The notes: generated from the sequence alone by a model not told the origin. A stretch of 64,000 bases of DNA from Gloeocapsopsis dulcis (GCF_032163395.1 NZ_CP119968.1:4552001-4616000), one strand, 5' to 3'; positions 1-10,749 are shown, counted from the first letter of the stretch. A program made the numbers and translations.

Positions 1-124
1 TTTCAATTAATTTTCCAGTTGGCAGAAACCTGCGGCGATCGCGGCTTGTGGCAAGTGCTTGATAAATTGCTCCAAACCCGACTACTCCCATCAATACCCC
101 AAGGGGTGCAACGAGCCATAGCAT
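1..124 (-). CDS. alpha/beta hydrolase, N-terminal 41 residues (runs off window)
   Basis: Reading the minus strand from an ATG at 124 gives 41 codons without a stop to the window edge. The peptide starts with a hydrophobic stretch (MLWLVAPLGVLMGVVGFGAI), a likely signal anchor, followed by DRRRFLPTGKLIE. The DRRRxxPxG pattern is typical of the start of cyanobacterial and proteobacterial alpha/beta hydrolases, just before the first beta strand. A GAGG sequence lies about 10 bases before the ATG. The gene begins 18 bases after the stop of the S41 gene on the same strand, so it is probably the third gene of that operon. The catalytic part lies outside the window, so the family call is tentative. 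Confidence 0.55.
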   Translation of the reverse strand, partial: MLWLVAPLGVLMGVVGFGAIYQALATSRDRRRFLPTGKLIE

Positions 125-142
125 TCGGTTGAGTCCTCAAAT

Positions 143-1315
143 TTACATATAGTTGTGAACGATTTCCACTGCTTGTTCAAAACAGCGATCGCCACTATTG
201 TCACATGTAGCAATTTCAATATCTGGCTGCACCCCCTTGCCTTCGATCGCATTGTCCTCAGGTGAAACGGTGTAAGCGATCGGAGCAAGAATGATAAATC
301 CTTGCCATCTCAGCTTAAAAACCCCTCCCCCTAATACTGAACCACTGGTGCGAACCCCCAAGATTTGAGCAGATCCATGATCTTGTACCGCTGCTGCAAA
401 GACTTCGCAGGCAGATCCACATTGGTGATCAACCAGCACAAAGTGGGGTCTTGGATCAGTCCTGGCTTCAAATCGCGTTCGATATTCAATGAAGTTCTTC
501 TCCTGAGTTAACTTGATTTCAGCAAGACCAATATTTTTCACAGAATCATCAAAATACCCCCGAAAAATATAGGGTTCCTGCATGCCAATTCCATCTCGAG
601 TTCGTTCTATTGCAAACACTTTATCAGGACCAATGATGTCTTCAATCAAATAACTAATGGCAGATTGAACACCGCCACCATTCCCACGTAGATCGATAAG
701 AATTGCTTTCGCTTGGGAAAGTTCAGCTTTCGCTTGCTCAACTGCATGTCTGGTAATTTGAGGCGTAACAAAACTTTTGACCCGCAAAATTCCAACTTGA
801 TTGCTTACCTGTGCTGAAACGATATTCGTTTCAATTGTTGATGGAGATTCCTGAGTAAATAGACGAAACAGTTGTTCGCCCTCCACCGGATCGAATACTC
901 TCACATGAGAGATAGCAAGCTTCTCTAAATATTGGTTTGTGAGTTGTGTTAACTCTGCTCTTGACCAGCTTGATTTCGTATCAACTTCAGCAATTAATTC
1001 CTTCAGGTTTTGTTCTCGAAGTTCCTTCTTAAAGGTCGGATTAAAAATATTGGCATCCAGTTTTTGATAAACATCATTGACAAACACTTTGGCTTCTGCG
1101 GAAGAAACAGGATCTGTACCGCTTAGCGTTGATGAGGTAAACCAGTCTAATGAAAGGTCTTCCTCTGTTTCCTGAGAAATGGGAGATTGAAATGAAGGAT
1201 CTGATGACTGCCAAGGGGTAAATCTACTACCCGTGCAGCTTACTAGGTAGAGCAGTATTGCTGTCGCTACAGCAAAAAATACCATCCTTATCCATTTAAC
1301 TCGCCTTGATTGCAT
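143..1315 (-). CDS. S41 family (C-terminal-processing-like) peptidase, lipoprotein
   Basis: The 390-residue protein has a lipoprotein signal ending in LVSC (Cys27), so it should be anchored outside the cytoplasm. The C-terminal half is the S41 tail-specific protease fold: RGNGGG (substrate-binding glycine loop) and CGSACEVFAAAVQDHG, in which Ser301 lines up with the catalytic serine of CtpA/Tsp. The general-base lysine expected 25 residues later is replaced by Ser326, so a Ser-Lys dyad is absent; activity may need another base or be lost. I chose the ATG at 1315, not the first possible start at 1423, because it follows AAGGA by about 9 bases and begins the signal peptide; the earlier start would overlap the upstream gene by 77 bases. 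It is a paralogue of the gene just upstream, which ends 31 bases before it; the pair is a tandem duplication. Substrate unknown. Confidence 0.8.
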   Translation of the reverse strand: MQSRRVKWIRMVFFAVATAILLYLVSCTGSRFTPWQSSDPSFQSPISQETEEDLSLDWFTSSTLSGTDPVSSAEAKVFVNDVYQKLDANIFNPTFKKELREQNLKELIAEVDTKSSWSRAELTQLTNQYLEKLAISHVRVFDPVEGEQLFRLFTQESPSTIETNIVSAQVSNQVGILRVKSFVTPQITRHAVEQAKAELSQAKAILIDLRGNGGGVQSAISYLIEDIIGPDKVFAIERTRDGIGMQEPYIFRGYFDDSVKNIGLAEIKLTQEKNFIEYRTRFEARTDPRPHFVLVDHQCGSACEVFAAAVQDHGSAQILGVRTSGSVLGGGVFKLRWQGFIILAPIAYTVSPEDNAIEGKGVQPDIEIATCDNSGDRCFEQAVEIVHNYM

Positions 1316-1346
1316 CTTCAAGTATTCCTTGATCGGAGGGTGGTTG

Positions 1347-2504
1347 TCATATTGCCGCATCTGCAATTGCGATCGCCTTTTCCAGACATTGGTTCCCACC
1401 GTTTGCACATTCAGGAATTTCAATATCGGGTTGAACTCCTACTCCCTCAATCATGTGTCCTTTGGGTAAGATAACCTGAACTGTTGGGGCAATTAGGGCA
1501 AAGCCTTGCCATCTTAATCTGAATGCATCGCCTCCCAAAAGGGCACCCATTGTCCGGACTCCCAAAATTTTGGCAGAGCCATAGTCTTTGATAATTCCTG
1601 CAAACAAATCGCACGCTGATCCGCACTGCTCATCAACCAGAATAAAGTGAGGTCTTGGATCGACCTGGGCTTCCAACCGTGTCCGCCACTCGATGTAGGA
1701 ATAGGTTTGTGAAAGCTCAATTTCTGCCTTGGCTTCTGCGTTGATAGCATCATCAAAATACCCTCGAAAAACATAGGGTTCTCGCGCCTGTAGACCCTCG
1801 CGAGTTCTATCTCTCGACAGTACTTTGTCAGGTCCAATGATATCCTCAACCAGATAACTAATGCTTGACCCAAAACCTCCCCCATTCCCGCGAACATCAA
1901 TGAGAATGACTTGGGCTTGAGCCAGTTGAGCCTTGGCTCGATCAAGTTCTGCCTTGGTAATGAGAGGAACAATGAAGCTTTCGACTCGGAGAATTCCGAC
2001 TTCCCCTCTCATCTCGGCTGAAACTGATGGAGTAGGTGTGATATCAGGTAATGGTTTTTGCTCAAAGATGCGAAATAATGTTTCACCTTCTACTGGATCT
2101 AAAATCCTCAAATGAGATACTGAGAGCTTGTTCAGTTCATTGCTGATGCGTTCAGTCAATTCTGCCCTTGACCAACTTGGTTGAGTATTGATCGTAGCTA
2201 AGAGGTCTTGCTGTTGTTGCTTACGCTCTGCTTTTTTGAAGGCAGGATCAAAGATTTTATCGTCGATCATTTGATAAACGTTACGAACAAATGCTTTTGC
2301 TTCAGAAGCAGAAACGGTATCGGTAGGCTTTAGTTGCGAGTCCGTAAACCAATTGAGGGAAACATCTGTTTCCTCGGTTGATGTCACATTGTTAGCTTTT
2401 AACGGCTGATTGTTGCTTTGGGAAGGGTTAGAGAATTGGCAGCTTGTCAAATTTAAGAGTGTAATCAGCAGCACAAGTCTCTTGATGAACTTAGTTTTTT
2501 GCAT
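1347..2504 (-). CDS. S41 family peptidase, lipoprotein (tandem paralogue)
   Basis: The 385-residue protein is clearly related to the following gene over its whole length (shared VDPRPHF, GYFDD, VRGNGGG/LRGNGGG and CGSAC segments). It has a lipoprotein signal with lipobox LTSC (Cys22). Ser296 in CGSACD corresponds to the S41 nucleophile; the position of the classical lysine is Ala321. No PDZ-like region is obvious before the protease fold. It is the first gene of a probable three-gene minus-strand operon (S41, S41, alpha/beta hydrolase). The gene is divergent from the broken AraC-type regulator at 2655, which may have controlled it. Start ATG 2504 directly precedes the signal peptide. The fold is confident; proteolytic activity is not. 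Confidence 0.8.
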   Translation of the reverse strand: MQKTKFIKRLVLLITLLNLTSCQFSNPSQSNNQPLKANNVTSTEETDVSLNWFTDSQLKPTDTVSASEAKAFVRNVYQMIDDKIFDPAFKKAERKQQQQDLLATINTQPSWSRAELTERISNELNKLSVSHLRILDPVEGETLFRIFEQKPLPDITPTPSVSAEMRGEVGILRVESFIVPLITKAELDRAKAQLAQAQVILIDVRGNGGGFGSSISYLVEDIIGPDKVLSRDRTREGLQAREPYVFRGYFDDAINAEAKAEIELSQTYSYIEWRTRLEAQVDPRPHFILVDEQCGSACDLFAGIIKDYGSAKILGVRTMGALLGGDAFRLRWQGFALIAPTVQVILPKGHMIEGVGVQPDIEIPECANGGNQCLEKAIAIADAAI

Positions 2505-2654
2505 AACTCTACCTGCGAGCGCCTAGTTTCTTTGGCAAATTCAACCAAAGGTGTCTATTATCGATATGCTGCTAAACGTTTGTCTGTCAGATTCTTTTGA
2601 AATTTATCAAAATTCCTTGATGTTCTATGTCAATGTGCCAGTGAGATCACAGAC

Positions 2655-3530
2655 ATGTCTCCCCAACCAACTCTCCATCTATCGGAGTTAACTCGCCCAG
2701 AACGGGTAATGTTTAGCCAAAGTCTTCACTCAGGCGGATTCGTCATTGAACATCAGATTCAGCCTTCTGGCGAATGTGACGTATCAGGCGGATTAACACA
2801 TCATGTTCTGCTGCTTGAATTGGGCAACGTTTCGCGACAAATATTTTGCATGGATGGGCGATCGCATGACGAGTCACTACACCGAGGAGATCTCCTGTTA
2901 ATTCCTGCGGGTGTTCCTTTTTCTGCTGCCTGTGAAACAACAGACGAAGTGCTAGCTTTCACCATCGATCCAACTTTTTTAGAACGATTGTCACTGGCAG
3001 CCGATTATCCTGATGCTATTGAGTTAATCAGCACTTTTAAGCATCGCGACCCACACATTGAAGGGATTGCACAATCTATTCAACGGGAAATTCAGACCGC
3101 AGGCTGGGGAAACCGATTATATCTAGATTCTTTAGCGAACCTTTTAGCGATTCATCTGCTCCGAAACTACACATCACAACCGCTGAGGCGATCAAAGCCT
3201 GAACCAGGGCTGGGGGAGTTGGCGTTAAATCAGGTATTAGACTACATTAATGCTCATCTTGAACAAGAGATCTAGGTAGCTGATTTGGCACAAGTGACAA
3301 ACTTTAACCCCTGCTACTTTGCCAGCCTCTTTAAACGTTCGATGGGAATTTCTCCCTGGCAGTATGTCGTGCAGCAACGGGTTGAACGGGCAAAGAAGTT
3401 GTTAAAACAGCAAAATCATTCAATTTCGGAGATTGCTGTTCAGTGTGGTTTCAATAATCAGAGCCATTTTACCTATCAGTTTCGCAAGCTAACAGGGGTT
3501 ACACCAAAGACATATCGACAAAAACGTTGA
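2655..3530 (+). pseudogene. AraC family transcriptional regulator interrupted by in-frame TAG
   Basis: Codons 1-206 encode an N-terminal cupin-like effector domain and the start of the DNA-binding region, ending LEQEI. A TAG follows at 3273-3275, and the same reading frame continues without shift through VADLAQVTNFNPCYFASLFKRSMGIS and the second helix-turn-helix SISEIAVQCGFNNQSHF to a stop at 3530. Together this is a normal 291-residue AraC/XylS regulator. Only one base separates TAG from the Lys or Gln codons often found here, so this looks like a recent nonsense mutation. The N-terminal product would lack both complete helix-turn-helix motifs. Read-through or restart at TTG 3285 is possible but unsupported. 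It is divergent from the S41 lipoprotein operon. Confidence 0.8.
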
Positions 3531-4175
3531 ATTTTGTGAATATCCTCACGCCAATCTCAAGACAGCGCTGAGCTTGCCTCCGTTAATCTTGAATTATTAG
3601 GTAGGCATTAGGATAACCAGAACTCAGCCGCATAACTGTTTATTATGCGGAAACTTTCTATATAACTACCCCTTCAGCAGGTGATTATACAGAATTTTTT
3701 ATATAACATTCATATTCAGGTATTATAGGGAATTTTTCCGTGTAACTACCTTAAGTAAGCTGACTATATTGAACTTTTCCACATAACATCTTCAATTAGA
3801 ATCTTTTGCGGAAAATTTTTGAAGATCACTGCAAATAAAATACATAAATTTTATAGTTGGCTTATCATTTTAGCTCGTGATTCATGCAACATTACACTTT
3901 TGGGCTACTTTGTGTAAGAGATTTTCAGTTGAGCAGCAGGAATTGAGTGTAGGTTACAGGTTCACCTAAAGCTCACGCAACGTTAAACCACATCACCGTG
4001 CATTGGTCAGCTCCTCCTACCCCACCAACAGGTTTTGACCACACCAGTTCGAGACTTCCGCACTTGAGCACTTTAGACATGTGGTTTCTCCCAAAAAAGA
4101 ACGATCTTTCGCGAGTGTGAGTCATTTTCCTATAAGAGTAATTAGAGTAAATTTAAAGTGCTTAGAAGAAACAAA
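3531..4175. other. non-coding stretch with 40-bp repeat array
   Basis: I see no gene. The stretch is AT-rich, holds the degenerate 40-bp array at 3650-3799 (listed separately), and runs up to the small membrane peptide at 4176. Confidence 0.6.
3650..3799 (+). repeat. degenerate ~40-bp tandem repeat, four units
   Basis: Units begin near 3650, 3691, 3729 and 3771 (spacing 41, 38, 42). Each starts with a core resembling GAATTTTTCCGTATAACTAC, followed by about 20 bases ending in a variant of TATTATA. A second array of the same family lies at 57158-57300. Unit boundaries were set by eye. Confidence 0.55.
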
Positions 4176-4271
4176 ATGAACACTCATGACTTGTTAACGC
4201 TTGTGTTACTACTTACTCCTGGTATTCTCCTTTCCGTTTTGATTCTGGCTACTTTTGCGGCTGGAGGTTGA
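4176..4271 (+). CDS. 31-residue single-span membrane peptide, unknown
   Basis: ATG 4176 to TGA 4271 encodes 31 residues: a short polar start (MNTHD), one membrane span of about 22 residues with a central TPG, and a small GG tail. An AGAAG sequence lies about 8 bases before the ATG. Size and shape are like the low-mass subunits of photosystems, cytochrome b6f or oxidases (PsaM, PsbM, PetN), but I cannot match it to any of these by sequence. It stands alone, with long gene-free flanks. Coding status rests on the start signal and hydrophobic pattern only. Confidence 0.45.
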   Translation: MNTHDLLTLVLLLTPGILLSVLILATFAAGG

Positions 4272-4715
4272 TATTGCTTTGAAGCGCAAACGTCAACTTT
4301 AGTACAGTAAGCTAGACAGCACCTCGCTTATCATATAGCCATAGCCTATAGCAAATAGCCACTAGATAACGATTCTCAAAACGCGCTGGAAGAGAAAAAC
4401 AGGTGATATGCTAAGCAAAACTAGTTTTAAAGCAGTAATTGCATAAAAAACAGTAATTGAAGGCTGAAAATCTAGTAAAATCAGCTATCTTAGTTTAAGT
4501 ATTTACACGCAAAAGGAGGATATATTACTCTGTCTTCTGACTTGATTCAAAACAGCACCTCTCTATCTTGGAGTTGATGAAGCAGGTTTGGGAGTCAAGT
4601 ATTGTAAAAAGAAATCGAGAAAACTTTATCTTTGTCAATCTTAGCGGTGCTATACGTTTAAAGTATCACCGGAAAACACTCGTCAAAGTTGTCATTTGAA
4701 AACAACATTAAAATT
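4272..4715. other. non-coding stretch upstream of CAAD gene
   Basis: A perfect Shine-Dalgarno-like AAAAGGAGGA lies at 4510-4519, but no good reading frame follows it at normal spacing. Short CATAGCC/AATAGCC-like heptamers occur at 4335-4365. No gene recognised. Confidence 0.4.
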
Positions 4716-5156
4716 ATGGAATCACAAGTGCAACCACCGGAATACGCAAACCCTACTTCCTCGGAAACGATAGGCGTATCAGATTCAGCACCTCTAGCGA
4801 CTTTGCCACCTTCTACACAAGACGAACAATGGCGGCGAGTTGGATCGCAAATTTCTGAATTTCTGGCACTACTACCTGAGTACATTGGCAGATTTTTCAA
4901 CGAATACAAGCAGCCAATTATTACTATTGGTCTAATTCTGGCAGCTATTATCACCGTTAAGGTAGTTCTAGCCGTTTTAGATGCCCTGAATGATATTCCA
5001 CTACTTGCACCAACTTTTGAATTGGTGGGTATTGGATATTCAGTTTGGTTTGTGAATCGTTATCTACTTCAAGCTTCCAAACGGCAAGAGTTATCACAAG
5101 AACTACAATCACTCAAAAAGCAAGTGATTGGCAGTCAACAACTACCCGAATCATAA
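4716..5156 (+). CDS. CAAD-domain (CURT1-like) thylakoid membrane protein
   Basis: The 146-residue protein has an acidic, Pro/Ser/Thr-rich N-terminus (about residues 1-35), an amphipathic segment around residues 45-68, two membrane spans (about 70-92 and 98-120) and a charged, Gln-rich C-terminal helix. This is the CAAD architecture found both appended to cyanobacterial aminoacyl-tRNA synthetases and in free-standing CURT1/CurT proteins, which bend thylakoid membranes. Here it stands alone, so the curvature-protein role is the more likely one (inference). I chose ATG 4716 over TTG 4689 because homologues of this class begin with a similar acidic MExQ; no strong ribosome-binding site decides it. 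It is convergent with the SLH gene. Confidence 0.75.
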   Translation: MESQVQPPEYANPTSSETIGVSDSAPLATLPPSTQDEQWRRVGSQISEFLALLPEYIGRFFNEYKQPIITIGLILAAIITVKVVLAVLDALNDIPLLAPTFELVGIGYSVWFVNRYLLQASKRQELSQELQSLKKQVIGSQQLPES

Positions 5157-5304
5157 GCTGTTTGGGATTAATCAACCACAAGTGTTAGGGCGAAAGGAAT
5201 TGTATTGCAGCAAAACCTGCGCCCATTTATTTTGTCAAGGCATGTATAGCAGAGTTCATTAGTCTATCTAGCTACGACTAAACTCGCCAAGCATTTTAAC
5301 AAAT

Positions 5305-6264
5305 TCACTGTTGCACCACATATTGAGATTGAATTGGTTCGACTCTACCGGCACGAACCAAAGCTTGATAAATAGAGGCAGTGACTTCAGCACGGCTAGC
5401 ATTGCGGTTTGGTTCTAGGACATTGGTTTCAGGATAATTGACGACTAAACCAGCATCAGTTGCTCCAGCTACCTGTTCAACTGCCCAGTTAGGAATTTGA
5501 TCAGCATCTTCAAATATACCCAGTGTCTGCTCAGGATTTTGTGGGGTTGGTAAATTTAAACCACTAGCAAGGGCTACTAATACTTGGGCACGAGGAATCT
5601 GTTGTTGTGGCTGGAAGATATTCCCTGGATAGCCTTGCATAAAGCCACTTCTAATAGCGCTACCAATCGCTGGGACTCCCCAGAAATCTGTAGGAACATC
5701 AGTAAAGGCGATCGCCTGTTCTCCGGGTCCTGGCTGTTGATCAAAAGCCGCTTGCAAAATTGCCGCAAACTCTGCACGCGTTACAGGGCGATCGGGTCGA
5801 AAATAGTCGCCAGCAAAGCCACTTACAATCCCACGCGCCGAAAGCACATCAATAAATGGGCGCGCCCAGTGATTTTCGGGAACGTCAACAAAGGCAGTTG
5901 GTTGTAGTTGTTCTGGAGTCGGTGTTGCTTGAGGAACGGGGGCTGGAACTGGAATAATGCCGGCAAAAGGTCGTGGTTGTGCGGGTGCAATTGCTTCAGG
6001 TGCCGGTGCAGTTGGAGCTACTGTAGGCAGTGGTAGTATCGGTGCAGTAGTTGCGGTTGGTGCTGGAGTTGGCGCAACAGTAGGTGAGGGCGACGGAGTT
6101 AGTAATCCAGGAAGACCAACCCAGTCAAGACCTCGGTCGCGACGACCAATTGACCAAAACAAAATTGCTCCAATTGCGCCAAAAGCAACCAAAATGGCAA
6201 TAAACTCATCAAATCCTAAGGGACTTCTTGGCGACGATGGCGGATCAGGAGGGAGATTTGTCAT
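5305..6264 (-). CDS. S-layer homology (SLH) domain protein with N-terminal membrane anchor
   Basis: The 319-residue protein starts with a Pro-rich tail and a membrane span at about residues 19-40. A long Pro/Ala/Thr linker follows (about 55-120), then three SLH repeats: FVDVPENHWARPFIDVL, FTDVPTDFWGVPAIGSA and a weaker FEDADQIPNWAVEQV. SLH modules bind secondary cell-wall polymers or peptidoglycan. The single N-terminal span plus periplasmic SLH repeats suggest a protein that ties the membrane to the wall. There is no porin barrel, so it is not one of the large SLH-OprB outer-membrane proteins. The linker is compositionally biased, so its exact length should vary in relatives. Confidence 0.85.
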   Translation of the reverse strand: MTNLPPDPPSSPRSPLGFDEFIAILVAFGAIGAILFWSIGRRDRGLDWVGLPGLLTPSPSPTVAPTPAPTATTAPILPLPTVAPTAPAPEAIAPAQPRPFAGIIPVPAPVPQATPTPEQLQPTAFVDVPENHWARPFIDVLSARGIVSGFAGDYFRPDRPVTRAEFAAILQAAFDQQPGPGEQAIAFTDVPTDFWGVPAIGSAIRSGFMQGYPGNIFQPQQQIPRAQVLVALASGLNLPTPQNPEQTLGIFEDADQIPNWAVEQVAGATDAGLVVNYPETNVLEPNRNASRAEVTASIYQALVRAGRVEPIQSQYVVQQ

Positions 6265-6378
6265 CTGAACTACCCAGATAAGCGTGAAATCTAACTCTTA
6301 AAAAATTAACCCACAAGAGCAAATTTTGAAATACTCCATTTTGGAGAGCTTTATCAGAAATAGTGAATAAATTTGCTT

Positions 6379-7689
6379 TTAGAGCACTCGTAGCACGCTA
6401 GGAATGCTGTCTACTGCTTCAAGGGTGCGAATTTCAGCTAAAGATGAGTGAAAATTCCCTTCGCGAACATCATGAGTAACAACAACAATTTCGGCTAGAT
6501 TGCCTTGCAAACCAATTTGAACGATTGATTCTAGGCTAACGCCGTAGTTGCCAAAGCAAGTTCCTAATTTGCCAATGACACCAGGGCGATCTTTAGTCAG
6601 AAATCGGGCATAAAATCGCGTCGTGAGTTCAGCCATGGGGGCGATCGCACAATAATCTTGATGCGAACAAGCAAGTAAGGGATTGGATTGCGTTTGTACT
6701 TGATTACTTTTTGCTTTCAAGACTGCGGCAACGTTCATCACATCCGAAACGACAGCACTCGCCGTCGCCCCAGCCCCAGCCCCAGGACCATAAAACATCA
6801 CTTGACCCAAGGGTTCACCTGCGATCAAAATCGCGTTGTAGACTCCATTAATACTTGCTAAAGGATGCGATCGCGCCACCAGCGTGGGGTGTACTCTCAC
6901 AGAAAGCGCTGCGGTAGGTTGTCTGCGTTGGGCAATTGCTAGTAGTTTAATAACAAAGCCGAGTTTATCAGCATATGCAATATCTGCCTGGCTAACGCTA
7001 CGAATTCCTTCACAATAGACTTCTGGTAGCTTGATGCGCCCGCCAAACGCCAAGGAAGCAAGAATCGCGATTTTATCTGCAGCGTCTAAACCATCTACAT
7101 CTGCACTCGGATCGGCTTCAGCATAACCAAGTTTTTGAGCATCTGCTAAAACTTCATTAAAATCGCTGCCTTCTGTTTGCATCCGTGTCAGGATGTAGTT
7201 CGTTGTGCCATTAACAATACCAGTCACTGCCTGAATGCGGTTAACGCTTAAAGCTTGCTTGAGTGGTTGAATGACAGGGATACCGCCACCTACTGCCGCT
7301 TCTAGCATGACGTAAACCCCCGCCGCATTCGCCGCTGTGAAAATCTCATCACCGTAACGCGAAATCACGGCTTTATTTGCAGTGACGACGTGTTTACCGC
7401 AATCAATTGCTTTGAGAATGAGCGATCGCGCAGGTTCTAATCCGCCTAAAACCTCAACAATAATATCTATCTCTGGAGCTACAACTATTGATTCTAAATC
7501 AGTTGTCAATACGTCTTGAGGAAGATTTATATCACGAACCTTGTCAAGCGATCGCACTCCAATCCGATAAATTTCGATTTCTTGTAATAATGGGTGGCGT
7601 CCAGCAGTATCAAATAGTACCTCTGCAGTACCCGTGCCGACGGTTCCTAATCCTAGCAAACCAACCTTAATCACAGTTTTGCGTACCAT
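6379..7689 (-). CDS. hom: homoserine dehydrogenase
   Basis: This 436-residue enzyme reduces aspartate semialdehyde to homoserine, the branch point to threonine and methionine. Seen in order: the NAD(P)-binding GLLGLGTVGTGT near residue 11, HVVTANKAVIS around residue 110, the catalytic-domain segment AAVGGGIPVI and GIVNGTTNYILTRM, the substrate-binding ADPSADVDGLDAADKIAIL, and a C-terminal ACT domain (about 355-436, starting YARFLTKDRPGVIGKL). The ACT domain suggests feedback inhibition by threonine. Length matches the monofunctional bacterial enzyme. Start ATG 7689 gives MVRKTVIKVG, the usual start. It lies downstream of petH on the same strand with a 162-base gap, so it probably has its own promoter. 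Confidence 0.95.
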   Translation of the reverse strand: MVRKTVIKVGLLGLGTVGTGTAEVLFDTAGRHPLLQEIEIYRIGVRSLDKVRDINLPQDVLTTDLESIVVAPEIDIIVEVLGGLEPARSLILKAIDCGKHVVTANKAVISRYGDEIFTAANAAGVYVMLEAAVGGGIPVIQPLKQALSVNRIQAVTGIVNGTTNYILTRMQTEGSDFNEVLADAQKLGYAEADPSADVDGLDAADKIAILASLAFGGRIKLPEVYCEGIRSVSQADIAYADKLGFVIKLLAIAQRRQPTAALSVRVHPTLVARSHPLASINGVYNAILIAGEPLGQVMFYGPGAGAGATASAVVSDVMNVAAVLKAKSNQVQTQSNPLLACSHQDYCAIAPMAELTTRFYARFLTKDRPGVIGKLGTCFGNYGVSLESIVQIGLQGNLAEIVVVTHDVREGNFHSSLAEIRTLEAVDSIPSVLRVL

Positions 7690-7851
7690 ACCAACAACAA
7701 GGGGTTGGAGGTCAGAGTTAGGGTGTCAGGGGAATTTCCTTGACGTCAAGCTTGTGAAGTTGACTAGCCCGCCTTATCCCTTGAACTATGTCTTCGGGTT
7801 GAGGCATAATTTTTTTTCTTCCCCTGATCTCTGACTTCCGAACCCTGACCT

Positions 7852-9682
<1,831 letters not shown>

Positions 9683-10696
9683 ATGACCAGTAAGCCGGAC
9701 CGCGTGGTTCTAATTGGCGTTGCCGGAGACTCCGGATGCGGGAAATCCACCTTCTTACGCCGTTTAACAGATTTATTTGGAGAAGAGTTTCTCACAGTCA
9801 TCTGTCTCGATGACTATCATAGTTTGGATCGCAAACAGCGTAAAGAAACAGGAATTACTGCACTTGACCCAAGAGCAAATAATTTTGACCTAATGTACGA
9901 GCAGATCAAAGCGCTCAAAAATGGTCAAGCGATTGATAAACCGATTTATAACCACGAAACCGGCATGATCGACCCGCCAGAACGGGTAGAGCCGAATCAT
10001 ATCATTGTGGTCGAAGGTTTACATCCGTTGTACGACGAGCGAGTGCGATCGCTCATTGACTTCAGCGTCTATCTAGACATCAGTGATGAAGTCAAGGTTG
10101 CGTGGAAAATCCAACGTGACATGGCAGAAAGGGGTCATCGTTACGAAGACGTGATGCAAGCCATCAATGCCCGTCGTCCCGACTTTGAGGCGTACATTGA
10201 GCCACAAAGAGAATTTGCTGATGTGGTGTTGCAGGTGTTGCCCACCAATTTAATTAAAGAAGATACCGAGCGCAAAGTATTGCGGGTACGAATGCTACAG
10301 CGCGAAGGTAAAGAAGGCTTCGATCCAGTGTATTTATTTGACGAAGGTTCAACAATTCAGTGGACACCTTGTGGTCGAAAATTGACCTGCTCGTATCCTG
10401 GAATGCGGCTATTCTACGGTTCAGATGTCTACTACGGTCGCTATGTTTCGGTGCTAGAAGTCGATGGTCAGTTCGACCGATTGGAAGAAGTAAGTTACAT
10501 TGAGACACATTTGAGCAATACTTCGACCAAGTATCCTGGGGAAATGACGCATTTATTGCTGCAGCACCGCGAGTATCCTGGATCGAATAATGGGACGGGA
10601 TTATTCCAGGTGTTGACAGGTTTGAAGATGCGGGCGACTTATGAGCGCTTGACGGCAGCGAAGAATAAAGGAGCAAAGGTTGCTGTTCAGGTTTAG
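9683..10696 (+). CDS. prk: phosphoribulokinase
   Basis: The 337-residue enzyme phosphorylates ribulose 5-phosphate to the Rubisco substrate. The P-loop GDSGCGKST covers residues 15-23. Cys19 and Cys41 (VICLDDYHS) are the pair that thioredoxin reduces in light. DYHSLDR and GLHPLYDERVR form the active-site region. A second Cys pair in CGRKLTC, near residue 230, is the one used in the GAPDH-CP12-PRK dark complex. Length and all motifs match the cyanobacterial enzyme, so light activation and CP12 control are expected. ATG 9683 follows AGAGGA. A strong terminator follows at 10721. Confidence 0.98.
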   Translation: MTSKPDRVVLIGVAGDSGCGKSTFLRRLTDLFGEEFLTVICLDDYHSLDRKQRKETGITALDPRANNFDLMYEQIKALKNGQAIDKPIYNHETGMIDPPERVEPNHIIVVEGLHPLYDERVRSLIDFSVYLDISDEVKVAWKIQRDMAERGHRYEDVMQAINARRPDFEAYIEPQREFADVVLQVLPTNLIKEDTERKVLRVRMLQREGKEGFDPVYLFDEGSTIQWTPCGRKLTCSYPGMRLFYGSDVYYGRYVSVLEVDGQFDRLEEVSYIETHLSNTSTKYPGEMTHLLLQHREYPGSNNGTGLFQVLTGLKMRATYERLTAAKNKGAKVAVQV

Positions 10697-10720
10697 AAGT
10701 GAGTGACTCTAGAGTTTTTT

Positions 10721-10749
10721 GGGGCGCAGCACAATGCGTCCTTTTTTTT
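10721..10749 (+). terminator. rho-independent terminator of prk
   Basis: GGGCGCA and TGCGTCC form a 7-bp stem (one G-U pair) around a short loop, followed directly by a run of eight T. Confidence 0.8.

Noticed and set aside
1514-1972. 152-codon frame inside the S41 gene
   Set aside because: Same strand, other frame of a clear S41 protein; no domain.
4576-4698. 40-codon frame starting ATG 4576
   Set aside because: No conserved features; overlaps the possible TTG start of the CAAD gene and its basic composition looks random.
5584-5907. 107-codon plus-strand frame opposite the SLH gene
   Set aside because: Antisense to well-formed SLH repeats; no independent evidence.
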